A stretch of DNA of 64,000 bases from positions 21,702,176 through 21,766,175 of the forward strand of contig CM044963.1 of assembly GCA_024516035.1 (NCBI GenBank), read 5' to 3'. Within the stretch, counting starts at the first letter, position 1. Each line of letters begins with the position of its first letter. Origin of the DNA: Bactericera cockerelli (taxonomy: Eukaryota > Arthropoda > Insecta > Hemiptera > Triozidae). The notes below the pieces were generated by a model. The model made no database searches and was not told where the DNA came from. It worked only from the letters and a program-made list of their open reading frames with translations. The position numbers were made by a program, and so were the translations under genes. Positions 12,041-23,203 of this stretch are shown here, piece by piece.

Positions 12041-12220
12041 GTCCCGGTAGCTCAGTAGTAAACACGGCACTCTGTGAATCCAGAGGGTTCAAAACCCGGC
12101 CGGGACATGACAAGTTTTCCTCGGATATTTACCACATAATAATACGCCTTGGGCTTACTGCTGGAATAATGGGACTTAATAGTCCTAATCGGGCAGTATA
12201 AATAAGGCGTATTATTATTA
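12041..12220 (+). mobile_element. SINE B
   Basis: The tRNA-like head GTCCCGGTAGCTCAGTAGTA pairs with CCGGCCGGGAC (acceptor-stem remnant) and has B box GGTTCAAAACC. The body includes GGGCTTACTGCTGGAATAAT and ends in TAAATAAGGCG plus ATT repeats. The anticodon arm is deleted, so it is not a working tRNA gene. Confidence 0.88.
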
Positions 12221-13261
12221 TATACACTAGTATCACATAATTATTATTGTACGAGTAATATTCAGAGTTATATAAAAGCGAACAAGAGACTTGTTGTATA
12301 CCTACAAAAAGTTATAAGGGAGAAGGAAATAGAGATAAAATAAATGCTGGAAGTTACATAAGACTGAATGAGAGAGAAGATAAGCTCATTTGAATATTGT
12401 TTTACACTGGCGAGAGGGAGAGAGAAAAGGATAAGGCGAGAGTGGGAAGAAGAGAGAGAAAGGGATAAGGCGAGAGAGAGAGAGAAAGGGATAGGGCGAG
12501 AGTGGGAGAAAGAGAGAGAAAGGGATAAGGCGAGAGAGAGAGAGAAAGAGAGAGAAAGGCGAGAGAGAGAGTGTAAGGGGAGCCCGAGGACAAAGAGAGA
12601 GAGAGAGAGAGAGAGTGAGTGAGATATGTTTACATTTTACAGGTTTTCTTCATTCTTTCTCTCTGTCTTACACTCTCCCTCTTTCACTCTCTTTCTTTTC
12701 TCACTCTATCTCTTTAAACTTTCTTCTATACCCCTTTTCTATCCCTTCTTTTTCCCTCTCTTCCTCTCTCTCTCTCTCTCCCTCTTTCTCTCTCTCCCTC
12801 TCTCTCTCAGCCTGTTTTCTCTGCAACCATAGCTACATCTCTGTCCCTCTCTCCCTCTTTATCCATCTTTTCATCACACTCTCTCCTACCTTCTTTCTCT
12901 AAACTAGCTCACGTAATTTTAAATCTGTATCTCTTTCTTGTTCCCCGTCCCTAGTCACGTTTTCACAGGTGTTCGGTATCGTGTTCTGTTTTTCTATGAG
13001 CGCCGTGAAACTCTACAGATTATGCAATGTGTCTAGCAAAATAATGATTTCATTATTTTTAATGAGAAAATGATCCTAATTATTAATGATGTTTGATAAT
13101 TCTCTTTATTTTTTTTTTTTTAAGTTTTATGGTTTTTCTATGGGTTCGATACTCCACCACATGTCAGTGTTATGTACCAAATATACAACCTTAAATAGAT
13201 GTGTTATTTTAAAAAATAAAAAAATATACATTTTTACCCATAATCTAAAGAAATTTAAGTT
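12221..13261. repeat. GA-rich then CT-rich block
   Basis: A GA-rich part (12405-12620) with a roughly 60-bp sub-repeat AGAGAAAGGGATAAGGCGAG faces a CT-rich part (12655-12905), a loose inverted-repeat arrangement. The remainder is AT-rich. No gene. Confidence 0.8.
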
Positions 13262-13408
13262 AAGTTAAAGTTATCATATTTGTGTTAACTTAAATAATAT
13301 CACAACTACTCAAACTCGCTTTACTAAATCTACACTGAATCCGGGACCTGAACCACCGACCTCCAGGTTACAAGTCCGCCGCCTTATCGATCAAGCTACT
13401 GAGGTCCG
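13262..13408 (-). mobile_element. SINE A, near full length
   Basis: On the minus strand: head with CTTGATCGATAAGGCGGCGG, B box GGTTCAGGTCC, body with GTAGATTTAGTAAAGCGAGT and TTGTGATA, ending in the TTAACTTTAACTTAA tail. Confidence 0.88.
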
Positions 13409-14281
13409 GCAAAATTCTGCTAACTCGATTGCTTGGATTTCTAGAAAACTCAATCAAAATCATTGGATTTTGTTCTTTCTTTTTTTTAAAGAAGCAAACG
13501 AATATAATACCTATACAGGATGGCTCATAAGTTTTTGTAAAAATAAGACTATAATATGATTACTGCACATTTGTTTTAGAAGGTTTTAGAATTTTAGACA
13601 TCTTGCACCAAACGTAAACCTTGATTAATTTACTTAACGGAACGTAACGTTTGATTATTCAAAAGCATGTACTGATGTACAACTTCGATTAAAAAAAATA
13701 TAAATTAAAAATCAAAGGTTACTTTGAAAATCGAAAGACACTTAAAAAAAACCAGCTTACGAAACACTTGTGTGAAATAATTCTTATATAACCCCGACCA
13801 ATATTAATACACACGGGTTATTTTTTCTTCCAATATTTGAAACAGGGAAAAAATATTTCTGGTGAACAAAAGTTCTTTGCCACTCTGTACAACATACGTA
13901 GTTTAAACCAATGATAAAATCGAAGGTAGAAAGTAAATGAACACAATAGATTTTTCTCAATACATACTGTCAGCAATGAAGATATGGGAAAAGTCAGATG
14001 TAGGGAAGAGATTGTGAAAAATGAGGTAAAAGTGGACAGGAAAATTAATGAAAGATTCGAATGTAGAAATGAAAAATCGTGGTGTATAGAAGTAACTTGA
14101 AATAATGACTTCATAGAGAGACAAGTAAGAGAGATGAGAAGAGGAAAATAAAGAAAGAGAGTGGTCATAAATATATGAAGTTAGAGAAAAAGGGAATAAC
14201 GAAAGGAAAAATATTATGTAGAAAGGGAAGAACAATGCTTATCATTCTCTTTGTGCTTCGACTCCAAACCAGACTTACGAA
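13409..14281. other. No gene seen
   Basis: AT-rich. ATACAGGATGGCTCATAAG near 13513 resembles the ends of the TACAGGGTG element group, but no partner end is found. Minus-strand frames at 13818-14235 are low-complexity Phe/Ser/Leu. Confidence 0.55.
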
Positions 14282-14447
14282 GTCAATAGCCAATTTAACC
14301 TCAACCAGCCAACGTTAAGTCAGTAATAGCCAGCATCACGAGTGCTTGAACTCCAGTTGTCACCCATCCGATTCCCAACCTCATTCTGGACGTTGCTTAA
14401 CTTCGGTAACAGAACGAGAACTAGTGTATTCAAAGTGCCATCGACGC
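14282..14447 (-). mobile_element. 5S-rRNA-derived SINE
   Basis: The reverse complement begins GCGTCGATGGCACTTTGAAT and contains CTAGTTCTCGTTCTGTTACC, GAAGTTAAGCAACGTCCAGA and GGATGGGTGAC, colinear with 5S rRNA. It is followed by the family tail beginning GTGATGCTGGCTATT. Confidence 0.88.
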
Positions 14448-16260
14448 TTCTTCATTATTCTTACATAATATCAATGATATTAATACAAAGACGTCCTTTC
14501 AAGGAAAATAAAAAACATCGATCAAATTGAAAGTTATTTATTATTTATAGTATAAATATTTCAAAAAAAAAAAAACCGAATTGGTAAAAATCTTCATAAC
14601 TAGGTATGTTTATGAAGAAAAAAAAATAAAATAAAAATGGAGCAAAGATTTACTTATTTTCTTGTGTGTGTCAGAAAATATGTAAATAAACATGTCCGGA
14701 AGAAATAAGCAGACAAAGATAATAAAAATAACAAACTAGGGAAACTACATGAAGATATTTTTAGAGGAGTAAGATTCTGTAGAAGCTTTTCAGACGAGGT
14801 CAGAACCCTTTTTGTAGGCTCTATCAAAAGGATTCGATAAATGAGGGGGGGGGGGGGGGGAGGTTTGGCTTTTTGAGGAAAAGGTTTGAGTAAAAAGTAA
14901 ACACTGGAATAAAGGACAGACAAGGAAAAAAGAGCACCAAAGATACGAGGTAGTAGATAAGATGGTCAGAACTCAGGAGTAGAAGTGATAATATAGATAC
15001 AGGAAAATCGAGTTCATTGGAAGGTGGAAAGAGAAAAATTGACGTGAAGTGGAATGAGAGAGATAATGAAAGAGAAATTGAGGAACCGTAACAGACTATT
15101 GTGAACAAAATTGTGTGTTTAAAAAAAAATGAAGAAATGTACCACAAAAAACTATCATTAGCAACCAGCAGAAAAACACCAACAAGATCATAACAGCACA
15201 AAAAACACAGAATTGAAAAACAAAATGAGAAAGTAGCAGCAACAACAAAAATCAACAGCAGAAACAAAGAAATAAATAATAAGACAATACAGGTGTTAAG
15301 TTAAATAGGTCAGTAGCGAGACTGAAACAACGAAATTAAATGAAAAAAATCAACAATAACTAAATCAACTAAAGCGATATCAGGGGCAATGACTCTGAAT
15401 GTTACAGAACTCTCTTTAAATAAATATTCATTAAAAAAAAACAATATCGAGAGAGGAACGAAAAGGGAAAGACAAAGATAGTTTGGTAAATACTATGGTC
15501 AAAATTAATTCCGAAGGGCAATTATCAACATAAATAATATTAATAAAACTAACAATAAGCAACATGGAGAGCAGAAGCAACAAAAATAAGAGACGAGAAA
15601 AACAGAAAAAATAAAATAAAAAAAATTATAAAAAAATTGTAACTAAGAAAGCAAAACTAACAAAAAATAAAAAAAATAAGACGAGAATGGATAGGGTAGT
15701 AAATAAGACGGTCGGATCGAAACCCGATAACAAAGATTAAGGAATCTGAAAATTATCAACAAAAACAAAGTTAATAAAAATAACAAAATATGCAACAACG
15801 AAAGCAAAAATAGAGAAAGAAAAACAAAGAAAGGGAAGTTAATAAGACGGTCAGAACCGAACCTGATAACAAAGATGAAGGAAAAACGAGTTGATTGGAA
15901 AGTGAGCGAAGCGGAAAAAACACTTGGGTCGGGTAAAGACAAACAGGATGGGCAAAGGAAAGAAATAGAGCGAGAGGAAATGAGGGGATAGAGGAGATAA
16001 AAGAGTGAGTTAAGAGTGTGAGTGAGTTGGAAATTATAAGACACACAGGAGAGGCTGAGGAAGTGTTGGAGAGATAAGAGGGAAAATGAGGAATGGGGAC
16101 GACAGAAGTGCGAGTTAGTTGGAAATTATTAGAGTATCAGAGTGAAAGAGACTTGAAGTGTACAAAACTACAAGATAGTGAGTGATATTGAAATAGAAAG
16201 GAAAACAGCAAAACATGATCAAAGAGCTACTGGAAGAGAGTGACAAAGAAGTTTAAGAGA
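14448..16260. other. AT-rich low-complexity stretch with a degenerate repeat
   Basis: Loose copies of a unit with ATAAGACGGTCAGAACCGAA followed by GAGTTGATTGGAAAGTG-like sequence recur near 14960, 15705 and 15845. A G run lies at 14846-14861. Minus-strand frames are Ser/Leu/Phe-rich artefacts. Confidence 0.6.
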
Positions 16261-16261
16261 T

Positions 16262-16884
16262 TAAGGGCGAAATTAATAGACAAAATCTAAAACTTAAGTC
16301 ATTGCGTAGCATCGGTCTTCCCCTCTACGACATTTTTCAATCCGCGCCTTGCTATGGCTGAGATATATAAAAAATCTGGTGTAAACATCACACGACTTTC
16401 CTTATCTCCCAAAAAGGAGTCGAATTCCGCCACTGGTGACTGAACGGTAACAGATAACTAAAAATCAATGCCAAATTCGTGATCAGCACTTCAAAATCAT
16501 TTAATTTGATATGTCACAACCCCCATCTAGGATGAATAATAAAAAAGTTAGTCCAATCGGGTCCCCCTACAATACCGGTAAATTGGGGCCGGTTTCCAAA
16601 AAGTTAAAGATATCAAAAAAATGATCAGAGTGAACCCCTATTATTTTTTTAATGTGAGAAAATGTTGTTCTCTAACTTTTTTTGTATCTTTAACCAATTC
16701 AAAGAAGCGGTGCTTGCGGCCAATATTTGCGGCCCTGCGGCCACAGAATGCGGCCGATTTCAACCAAAAGTTTCATGGTTCGTCTGGTGTATAAAATTAA
16801 TTACCATACCAAATTTCAAGTCTCTAGCTCTTACCGTTCTTGAGATATCCTGTTCACACACACACACACACAGACAACACACAG

Positions 16885-16915
<31 letters not shown>

Positions 16916-17072
16916 GACGCACGGACCAATGGCTGAAAACCACTTTTTTGGTATCCTGAGGCTATGATTCGTCCAGAAATGTGAAAAGCTGGGTAGGTCA
17001 AATTTTCGACGAATACAATACTTTCCTTATTATAGGATAAGGAAAGTAAAAAGTCTATTAATTTCGCCCTTA
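16262..17072. mobile_element. MITE 2, perfect 20-bp TIRs, TA target
   Basis: Ends are exact inverted repeats: TAAGGGCGAAATTAATAGAC at 16262-16281 and its reverse complement at 17053-17072. If the outer TA is the target, the element is about 807 bp. The interior has a second inverted pair (ACTTTCCTTATC / GATAAGGAAAGT), a (CA)n array at 16855-16915, and no transposase. The layout suits a non-autonomous Tc1/mariner-like element. Another end of the family lies at about 45672-45733. Confidence 0.88.
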
Positions 17073-17111
17073 GACCAGTAAATGATAAGATTTGTGTTAT
17101 TCATAAGAGTG

Positions 17112-17223
17112 GTGTCACAATTACTCAAACCCATATTACAAACCCAAACTCTGCGGCCCCTGAGACTCAAACCACCAACCTCCAGATTCCAGCCGCTAAC
17201 TAATCTATTGAGCTACAGAGGTC
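17112..17223 (-). mobile_element. SINE A, degenerate
   Basis: Minus-strand tRNA-like head and body of SINE A with many substitutions (CTGGAGGTTGGTGGTTTGAG in the B-box region), so an old copy. Confidence 0.75.
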
Positions 17224-17366
17224 AGTTGTGCTAAAGAGTGAAGTCAATAAAAATGAGGAACAAGAGAGAGGAAGATAAATATAAAAGGGCAGGCCGTTTT
17301 TAATAACATCTTCTATTTATTGTTTAAATAAGAAAAGAAGACAGTTTCCCTAAGTTTGTTTATTTA

Positions 17367-18942
17367 CACTGAGCGTCAAAATTAGAGGAACTCTAAAATG
17401 ATCTTGAATATTTTCGAGGCGGATTTACTTAGGAACCTATTTTCTTTTCAGGTTAACTAGAAATATAAATGCTAACAAGGAACAAGACAAAATATTCATA
17501 AACATAACAAGAGAGGATTCATTTATTGGTACATTTAGAACAATCTCAAAAAACTGCCTAAAATTGAAGATTCAAAAAATGCTGATTTTTGGAAATATTC
17601 AATTTTCCTTACAATTTTCCTACTTAAAAGACTCGTATTGCCCCCCGCAGCATTATGTAGGGCCGTTAATCTCCTTGGCATACTTTGGATAAGCTTATCA
17701 ACATAAGCTTGGCTCATCCGGTCCCATTCTTCGACCACGGCCCTTTTGAGCTCCGCCAGAGTATTCGGTTGGTTTGTTCTTGCTCGAATCATTTTATTGA
17801 GATAGTCCAATACACGCTCAATGAGATTCATGTTTGGTGAGCGAGGTGGATGGCCCAGAACTTCTAATCCAGCCTCCTCAAGGAAACGGGATACTAAAGC
17901 TGCCGTATGTGGTCGAGCGTTGTCATGCGTGAGGGTGAAGCCATCTCCAATGAATGACATGAAACGGGAGCACAAAATCTTGCAAAATCTCCGACACGTA
18001 TCGTTGAGAGGTCAGGGCGCCCCCTCTATGATATACAGTGTGTTACGGCCCCCTAGAGTAATGCCCCCCATACCATGATTGAGCCGCCACCATGTTGCTC
18101 CATGATACACTGCGCGTACCTCTCATTAGGCTTTCTCAGGGCTCTGACCCTCTTGTCATCAGACTTAAGAGCCAACCTACACTCATCTGTAAACAATACT
18201 TTGCTCCACTGACGGACTGACCACCTTCTGTAGTTCTGGACATATGCGCGACTCTTCACTTTGTGCTGAAAACTGAGAAGTGGGGTTCGCTTGGCTCGGT
18301 GACACCTTATAGTGTGCTCGTGGAGTGTTATTGACACAGTAGCAGTGGAAACCCTAACACCCCGGGTGCGTTGGACCTCCGCACGCACCCCTGTTATGCC
18401 TTGAAACCGATTTCTCAGGGCCGTGAGGTCCATGAAGCGGTCGTCGCGTGCTGTTGTGGAGCGTTTTCGACCTTGCCCGCGTCTTCTATTCAACTGACCA
18501 GTCTCCCTGTAACGTTTCACCACACGAAGAACCACGGATTTTGAGACACCGAGAGAATTTCCCACTCTGGCATAACTCTAGCCCCCGCCAGTCAATGCCA
18601 CTGCTCTTGACACTTCCACTCCTCTAAGATCATTCATTGTTAATGAAAAACGATAGTTAAACATCTTAACAACTCAATAAAATAGAGAAACGTAATCACT
18701 TTGACCCCAGGTAACGGAATGATGGATTTTCGATAAATGACCCCAACACATGAAGTTACTCAAAAGTGTACATTTTCGAGTTACCTATAGTAAACTATTG
18801 TTTACTCTCTACGAGCTTGATAATTCTGTATCTTTCTCCTCATCAATAATATTGACAATTGATCAAGAAGAGCTTCCCAAAAGGAAGACAGTCCGTAAAA
18901 TTAGAGATCATTTTAGCGTTCCTCTAATTTTGACGCTCAGTG
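17367..18942 (-). mobile_element. Tc1-family DNA transposon, defective
   Basis: 1576 bp, flanked by TA on both sides (17365-17366 and 18943-18944). Terminal inverted repeats of about 39 bp begin CACTGAGCGTCAAAATTAGA and differ at only a couple of positions. A broken transposase lies between them on the minus strand. Size, TIR and TA target are typical of Tc1. The near-identical TIRs contrast with the heavily damaged ORF. Confidence 0.93.
17535..18637 (-). pseudogene. Tc1-like transposase, D-D34-E type, disrupted
   Basis: Read from an ATG at 18637, an in-frame TAG occurs about 17 codons in. The helix-turn-helix region (GNSLGVSKSVVLRVVKRY) and a basic linker follow. The DDE domain shows the first Asp in VLFTDECRLAL, the second in THDNARPHTAA, and the Glu in NMNLIERVLDYL with 34 residues between the second Asp and the Glu, the Tc1 signature. 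At least three further lesions (a stop and shift at about 18053, shifts near 18020 and 17965) break the centre, so no active enzyme can be made. Intact Tc1 transposases are about 340 residues and cut and paste at TA sites. Confidence 0.92.
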
Positions 18943-19747
18943 TAGTTGTAATACAATATTTACAATGTTTTCTACGTTTAAAAAGATAGAGAGCTAGAAA
19001 ATTGAAGAACATCGCAAAAAGGAGATGAAAATCAAGGACTATCCATCCACTTACATTAGGAAAAAATAACAGAAACTAATAAATAAAGTGGGACAAGAAG
19101 AAAATGTGACGAAATTGAAAGAGAGAGATCAGAATGAATGTACGAGTATAAAGAAAAAGATTATAAAGATAAAATAAATTAGGAAACGGAATGTGAGAAA
19201 AATGGTGAAATGTGAGAAACTTAGAAAATATACTGAATGAATAGGGAAAGAAAAGACGCTATGATAACTAGAAGGAATAGAAGGCAGATTTTTTAATTTA
19301 TAAAAACAAACACAAAAAACATACGAAAAAAGAGAGCTACAAAGAAATTGGAGAAAGACAATCAGATAATTATATTCACAAGGAGAAAAAAAAACACGAC
19401 AAGAAAGAAGGGAAAGAAAAGAAAAAGGAGAGTCAGATGAGAGATATAGAAAAGTGGGAAAAACACAATTATTACACAATATAAGAAGAAACAACATGTG
19501 ATGCAATTTGCCTTAGTGAGAGTCAGTGAGATAGCATGAGAAGAAAAAAGGAGAAAGAAAATTTGACAAGAAGATATTTTAGGAAGGAGGAGCAAATATG
19601 AAGAGGTGGTTGAAGAAGAGAGGAAAGAGAAGAAAAAAGGAAAGTGAGGCCTTGTCAAAATAATGTTTCATAATAGAAGGTGACAGGGCAGCAGCACAAG
19701 GAGGCCTGGAGCTGAGGCCTTTCTCCCTAGCGTCTTCTTTTGTGACA
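18943..19747. other. No gene seen
   Basis: Purine-rich on the plus strand (AGAAAA, GGAGAAA). Minus-strand frames are Phe/Ser/Leu-rich low complexity. Confidence 0.65.
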
Positions 19748-20285
19748 CAAGATTTGATCAAGTTTTAGTTTGATAATAGGGAGAGTGTGGGTAAAACAGA
19801 CACTTTGACACCAAATTTGATGGAGTTTTAGTTTGATAATAGGGAAAGTGTGGGTAGAACAGACCCTATGACACCAAATTTGTTAATTTTTAGTTTGATA
19901 CTTGGGAAAGTGTGAGTAAAACAGTCACTTTGACACCAAATTTGATAGAGTTTTAGTTTGATAATAGGGAAAGTGTGGGTAGAACAGACCATATGACACC
20001 AAATTTGTTAATTTTTAGTTTGATACTTGGGAAAGTGTGAGTAAAACAGTCACTTTGAGACAAGGTTTGATAGAGTTTTAGTTTGATAAAAGTGGAAGTG
20101 TGGGTAAAACAGTCAGTTTGACACCAGATTTGATCAAGTTTTAGTTTGATAATAGGGGAAGTGTGGGTAAAACAGTCACTATGAGACAAGGTTTGATCGA
20201 GTTTTAGTTTGATAATAGAAGAAGTGTGGGTAAACCGACACTATGACACCAGATTTGAACAAGTTTATGTTTAATAATAGGAGAT
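19748..20285 (+). repeat. 62-63-bp satellite, about 8-9 copies
   Basis: The motif TAGTTTGATAATAGG recurs at about 19766, 19829, 19891, 19954, 20016, 20079, 20142 and 20205, then a decayed copy. Two sub-types (CTTTGACACC..GATAGAG and CATATGACACC..TTAATTTT) alternate in the middle, giving a 125-bp dimer. The near-63-bp period equals 21 codons, so the minus strand holds a repetitive frame (DCFTHTS motif); I do not call it a gene. Confidence 0.93.
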
Positions 20286-21690
20286 ATAGGGGTAGATGAG
20301 ACACGAGATATGTATAATAATATGTATATGAAATCATGTACATAACGTTAAAAAATCAATTTTCAAGCTACTCTACGTAGAAAACTACTAGCATGTTTTT
20401 GTTTTCACTCATAATATATTCTCTTTATCAAAAACAGTATCCTAAAAAGCAGCGTCTCATACCACTTCTGAAAATTGAATTGAAAATTCTTGTTACGCCT
20501 ATTTATTTCCCGCGGTAATAACTACAAGAGTATACTTTCTCTATAGCAAAGTCTCACCCCTCCCACTGCCAAAAAAAAAAAAACAAACATAAAAAACAGC
20601 AAAGACAGAACCTAATACATAACACATGATATAATACAAACCAATCTCTACTATGGGTTCTGATAATGCCTGTGGCATCTACACTGCTTTTATAATATTT
20701 GGAGAAAGAAAATACATTTTTGATTAACAAAGAAAAATATGTACAAGATGAGTACATAGATGTAGCTTTTTTAAAACCAAAAGCTCTTACATTTATTTTT
20801 TTTTTTTTTAAACCATCCCCTTCGAGTGATAATTTTACCTAATAATTACGAATACTAATTACTAATATGCTTAAGTTCAATAAGCTTTTTTTAAATTAAT
20901 TTAAGGCGACGAAAGTTTTATACATTTCAAATGGTCTTCACTTGACGCTTCAATATTTAAATGTGTAAAACAAATCAAACATGATATTTTATTTGATTAC
21001 TTTGGTTGTATTTTTTCGTTGTTGGTTGAACACACAATTCTTGAAGAACATAAAATTAAAAATTCTTATAATATATTCACAAGTAGGTACGTTTACCTTT
21101 CACCGCACACAAGTCTTGTGTGTATTGAATTAGGACCACTCAAATTTATTTTCAATATGTGTGACAATTTAATTCTGAGAAACAAGGAAAGCTATGGGTA
21201 CATAGTTTTTTTTTACGAAAAAAAAAAACCTGAAAGTTACGAACCAATGAATTTTAAAGTTTAATGCATGGATGCTCTAGAATGAAATTAGGAGAAGGTA
21301 ATGATTAAAATTCTTTCAAGAAATTATGCTTCACCGCTCAACTCTTTGGAAATTAGCTCAAAGGTATTTAATCTGGGAAAAAAGTGGTTCACGCAAAAAT
21401 TTCCTCTTAATTATAATACATAATAGTTCTTAAAAAGAAAAAAAAAAAACATATACTTGAGGTACTGGAACATTTTATTATAATATACATAATAATTCCA
21501 TATTCTTTTTAGAATGAAAAAAAAAATGAGGGTGGGTACCTTTATCAACTGTCATAAACGTCATAATAATGCTGTTATAACTGTCATACACGTCATAATA
21601 TTACTTTAATTTAATCGGAGGTTACCCAGTGTAGTTAATGATTACATTCAATAATTTTTTTATAATATATTAATGTGTTAATTAGGATGT
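20286..21690. other. No gene seen
   Basis: AT-rich, with A or T runs near 20571, 20803 and 21428. CAACTGTCATAAACGTCATAATA is duplicated at 21547-21600 in part. No recognisable element. Confidence 0.6.
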
Positions 21691-21696
21691 GACAAT

Positions 21697-21985
21697 TATC
21701 ACAATCACTCAAACTCGCTTTACTTGGGACTCGAACCAGAGACCTCCAGGTTATGAGTCCACTGCTTTATTATTATTATTAAACACTTCATTAGATATAA
21801 AAAGACATTTGTACAATACAAATAATTATTTCAACAGTGAAAAAATAAAGTTATACAATAGAAAGGAAAATAATAGAAATAAATATATTATTATATGTAC
21901 ATATGTCCTAACTCAAGAGCGGGGTTATTGCCTGTGGCGATCTCTTCCACCCAACCCTTTATTGATCAAGCTACTGAGGTCGGTG
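21697..21985 (-). mobile_element. SINE A split by a retroposon G insertion
   Basis: The SINE A body and B-box side (21697-21770) and its A-box side (21963-21985) are contiguous once the insertion at 21771-21962 is removed. This orders the families: G jumped after this SINE A. Confidence 0.85.
21771..21962 (-). mobile_element. Retroposon G, full unit with target-site duplication
   Basis: About 192 bp on the minus strand, flanked by CTTTATT at 21765-21771 and 21957-21963. It starts at the AAGGGTTGGGTGGAAGAG end and finishes with GTGTTTAATAATAATAATAA. It defines the length of a mobile G unit. Confidence 0.85.
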
Positions 21986-22048
21986 GTTACTTTTAACAGT
22001 CTATTTATATTATCATACTCATGTCTTTGATAAACACACAAACAGAAC

Positions 22049-22132
22049 CAGTGGCGTGGCTAGACCTACATTTCGGGGGGGTTTTGAGGGGGTTCAGAAA
22101 TCTCGCCTAACCTCCCCCTGACTACGCCACTG
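22049..22132. mobile_element. 84-bp hAT-like MITE with 8-bp target duplication
   Basis: Inverted termini CAGTGGCGTGG and CTACGCCACTG enclose a short G-rich interior. The flanks are a perfect 8-bp direct repeat AACAGAAC (22041-22048, 22133-22140). The CAG..CTG ends and 8-bp duplication are diagnostic of the hAT superfamily. No coding capacity. Confidence 0.9.
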
Positions 22133-22247
22133 AACAGAACTAATAGTATTACAGGACTAATCGGCTGATAAGAGGGCAAGTGGAAAAATAAAAAAAAATT
22201 AAAGAAGAACAATAATTAACAGGAAATAAAATATAAAAATAATGCAT

Positions 22248-22430
22248 ACGGTGGAAGAGATTGCCAAAGGCAATAACCCCGCCCTTTAGAAAAAAATATA
22301 ATATAAAAGAAAAAAATATAATATTTTTTTTTTCTCTTATATTGTATATTAATTTCTAATTATTTGTGTTGTATATAATATGTCCAATTAATAAAGTGTA
22401 ATAAATAAATAAAATAAAATAGAAAGAAAC
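22248..22430 (+). mobile_element. Retroposon G
   Basis: GGTGGAAGAGATTGCCAAAG start, CAATAACCCCGCC core, T-rich middle and an ATAAAGTG..AATAAATAAA tail. Its tail ends only about 15 bp from the splice donor of the dipeptidase exon. Confidence 0.85.
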
Positions 22431-22446
22431 TGAAACTGAAACTCAC

Positions 22447-22615
22447 CCGTCTATCAGCGGGACTTCCTTGAGGAGATGCCTCACCAAGTCGATACGAGAG
22501 GAGAAGACGGGAGGAGGGGAGGCATTGCCGGAGTATGAGAAGCCCAGGACTATGCACACTAGGATGAGCACCACACAGAGGACGATGAGTAGGCATGGCC
22601 GGAGCTCGTACATGG
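22447..22615 (-). CDS. Membrane dipeptidase, exon with membrane anchor (partial gene)
   Basis: Minus-strand exon with acceptor TTTTTCAG at its 5' side and donor GTGAGT (22446-22441). It encodes (A)MYELRPCLLIVLCVVLILVC..GFSYSGNASPPPVFSSRIDLVRHLLKEVPLIDG: a short cytosolic stretch, one hydrophobic segment of about 20 residues, an N-glycosylation sequon (NAS), then VRHLLKEVPLIDG. The final Asp-Gly is where metallo-dipeptidases (peptidase family M19) continue with HNDLPW, which carries the first zinc ligands; here it would start the next exon, left of this one and not found in the window. Phase matches the exon at 25944-26109 (AAA G / CC). Family role: hydrolysis of dipeptides and leukotriene D4-type substrates at the membrane. 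Mammalian DPEPs are GPI-anchored, so a type II anchor would be an arthropod-style variant. The start may be Met at 22613 or upstream. Assignment rests on this N-terminal motif. Confidence 0.72.
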
Positions 22616-22632
22616 CTGAAAAAGAAAGGGTT

Positions 22633-22798
22633 AAGTTAAAAAGTTAAAAGTTATCATCTTTGTGTTATTCACTTTCGTGATCACAACTACTCAAACTCGC
22701 TTTACTAAATCTACGCTGAAACCGGGATTTGAACCACCGACCTCCAGGTTATAAGTCCGCCGCCTTATCGATCATGCTACTGAGGTCGGTCTACAAAT
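22633..22798 (-). mobile_element. SINE A in the dipeptidase splice-acceptor tract
   Basis: Near full-length SINE A flanked by perfect 15-bp direct repeats GAAAAAGAAAGGGTT (22618-22632, 22799-22813). On the gene strand that repeat is the polypyrimidine tract directly before the exon's AG, so the insertion duplicated it and left one copy in place. Confidence 0.9.
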
Positions 22799-22807
22799 GA
22801 AAAAGAA

Positions 22808-22990
22808 AGGGTTGTGTGGAAGAGATTGTCACAGGCAATAACCCAGCCCTTTAGGTAGATCATGAACTTCATTCTCTTTATTTTTGTTCTTGTATCTTTG
22901 CTTAATCTTATTGTTTTTCTTTATAATTTCGTTCTATTTTACTGTATAAAGTTTTTTTCTACCTAATAAAGCTAAAAATAAATAATAATA
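22808..22990 (+). mobile_element. Retroposon G
   Basis: Starts GGGTTGTGTGGAAGAGATTG, core GGCAATAACCCAGCCC, tail ACCTAATAAAGCTAAAAATA. It was probably present before the adjacent SINE A, because its first bases form part of that SINE's target duplication. Confidence 0.85.
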
Positions 22991-23092
22991 ATATGGTATC
23001 ATAACACACTCGTGATCTCTCTTTCTTGGTACATAATTTTTTTTATATCATATTTTTTTTATATATATGTTAGGCTAGAACCACTATCGCCA

Positions 23093-23203
23093 AATCACAA
23101 CTACTCAAACTCGCCTTACTAAATCTACGCAAAAATCGGGACTAGAACCAGAGACCTCCAGGTTACAAGTCCGCCGCCTTCTCGATTAAGCTACCGAGGT
23201 CGG
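23093..23203 (-). mobile_element. SINE A
   Basis: Minus-strand SINE A head and body; B-box region GGAGGTCTCTGGTTCTAGTC. Confidence 0.85.

Noticed and set aside
12041..12112. Functional tRNA gene
   Set aside because: All tRNA-like heads seen (families A-F and minor ones) lack a complete anticodon arm or are joined to repeated bodies; they are SINEs.
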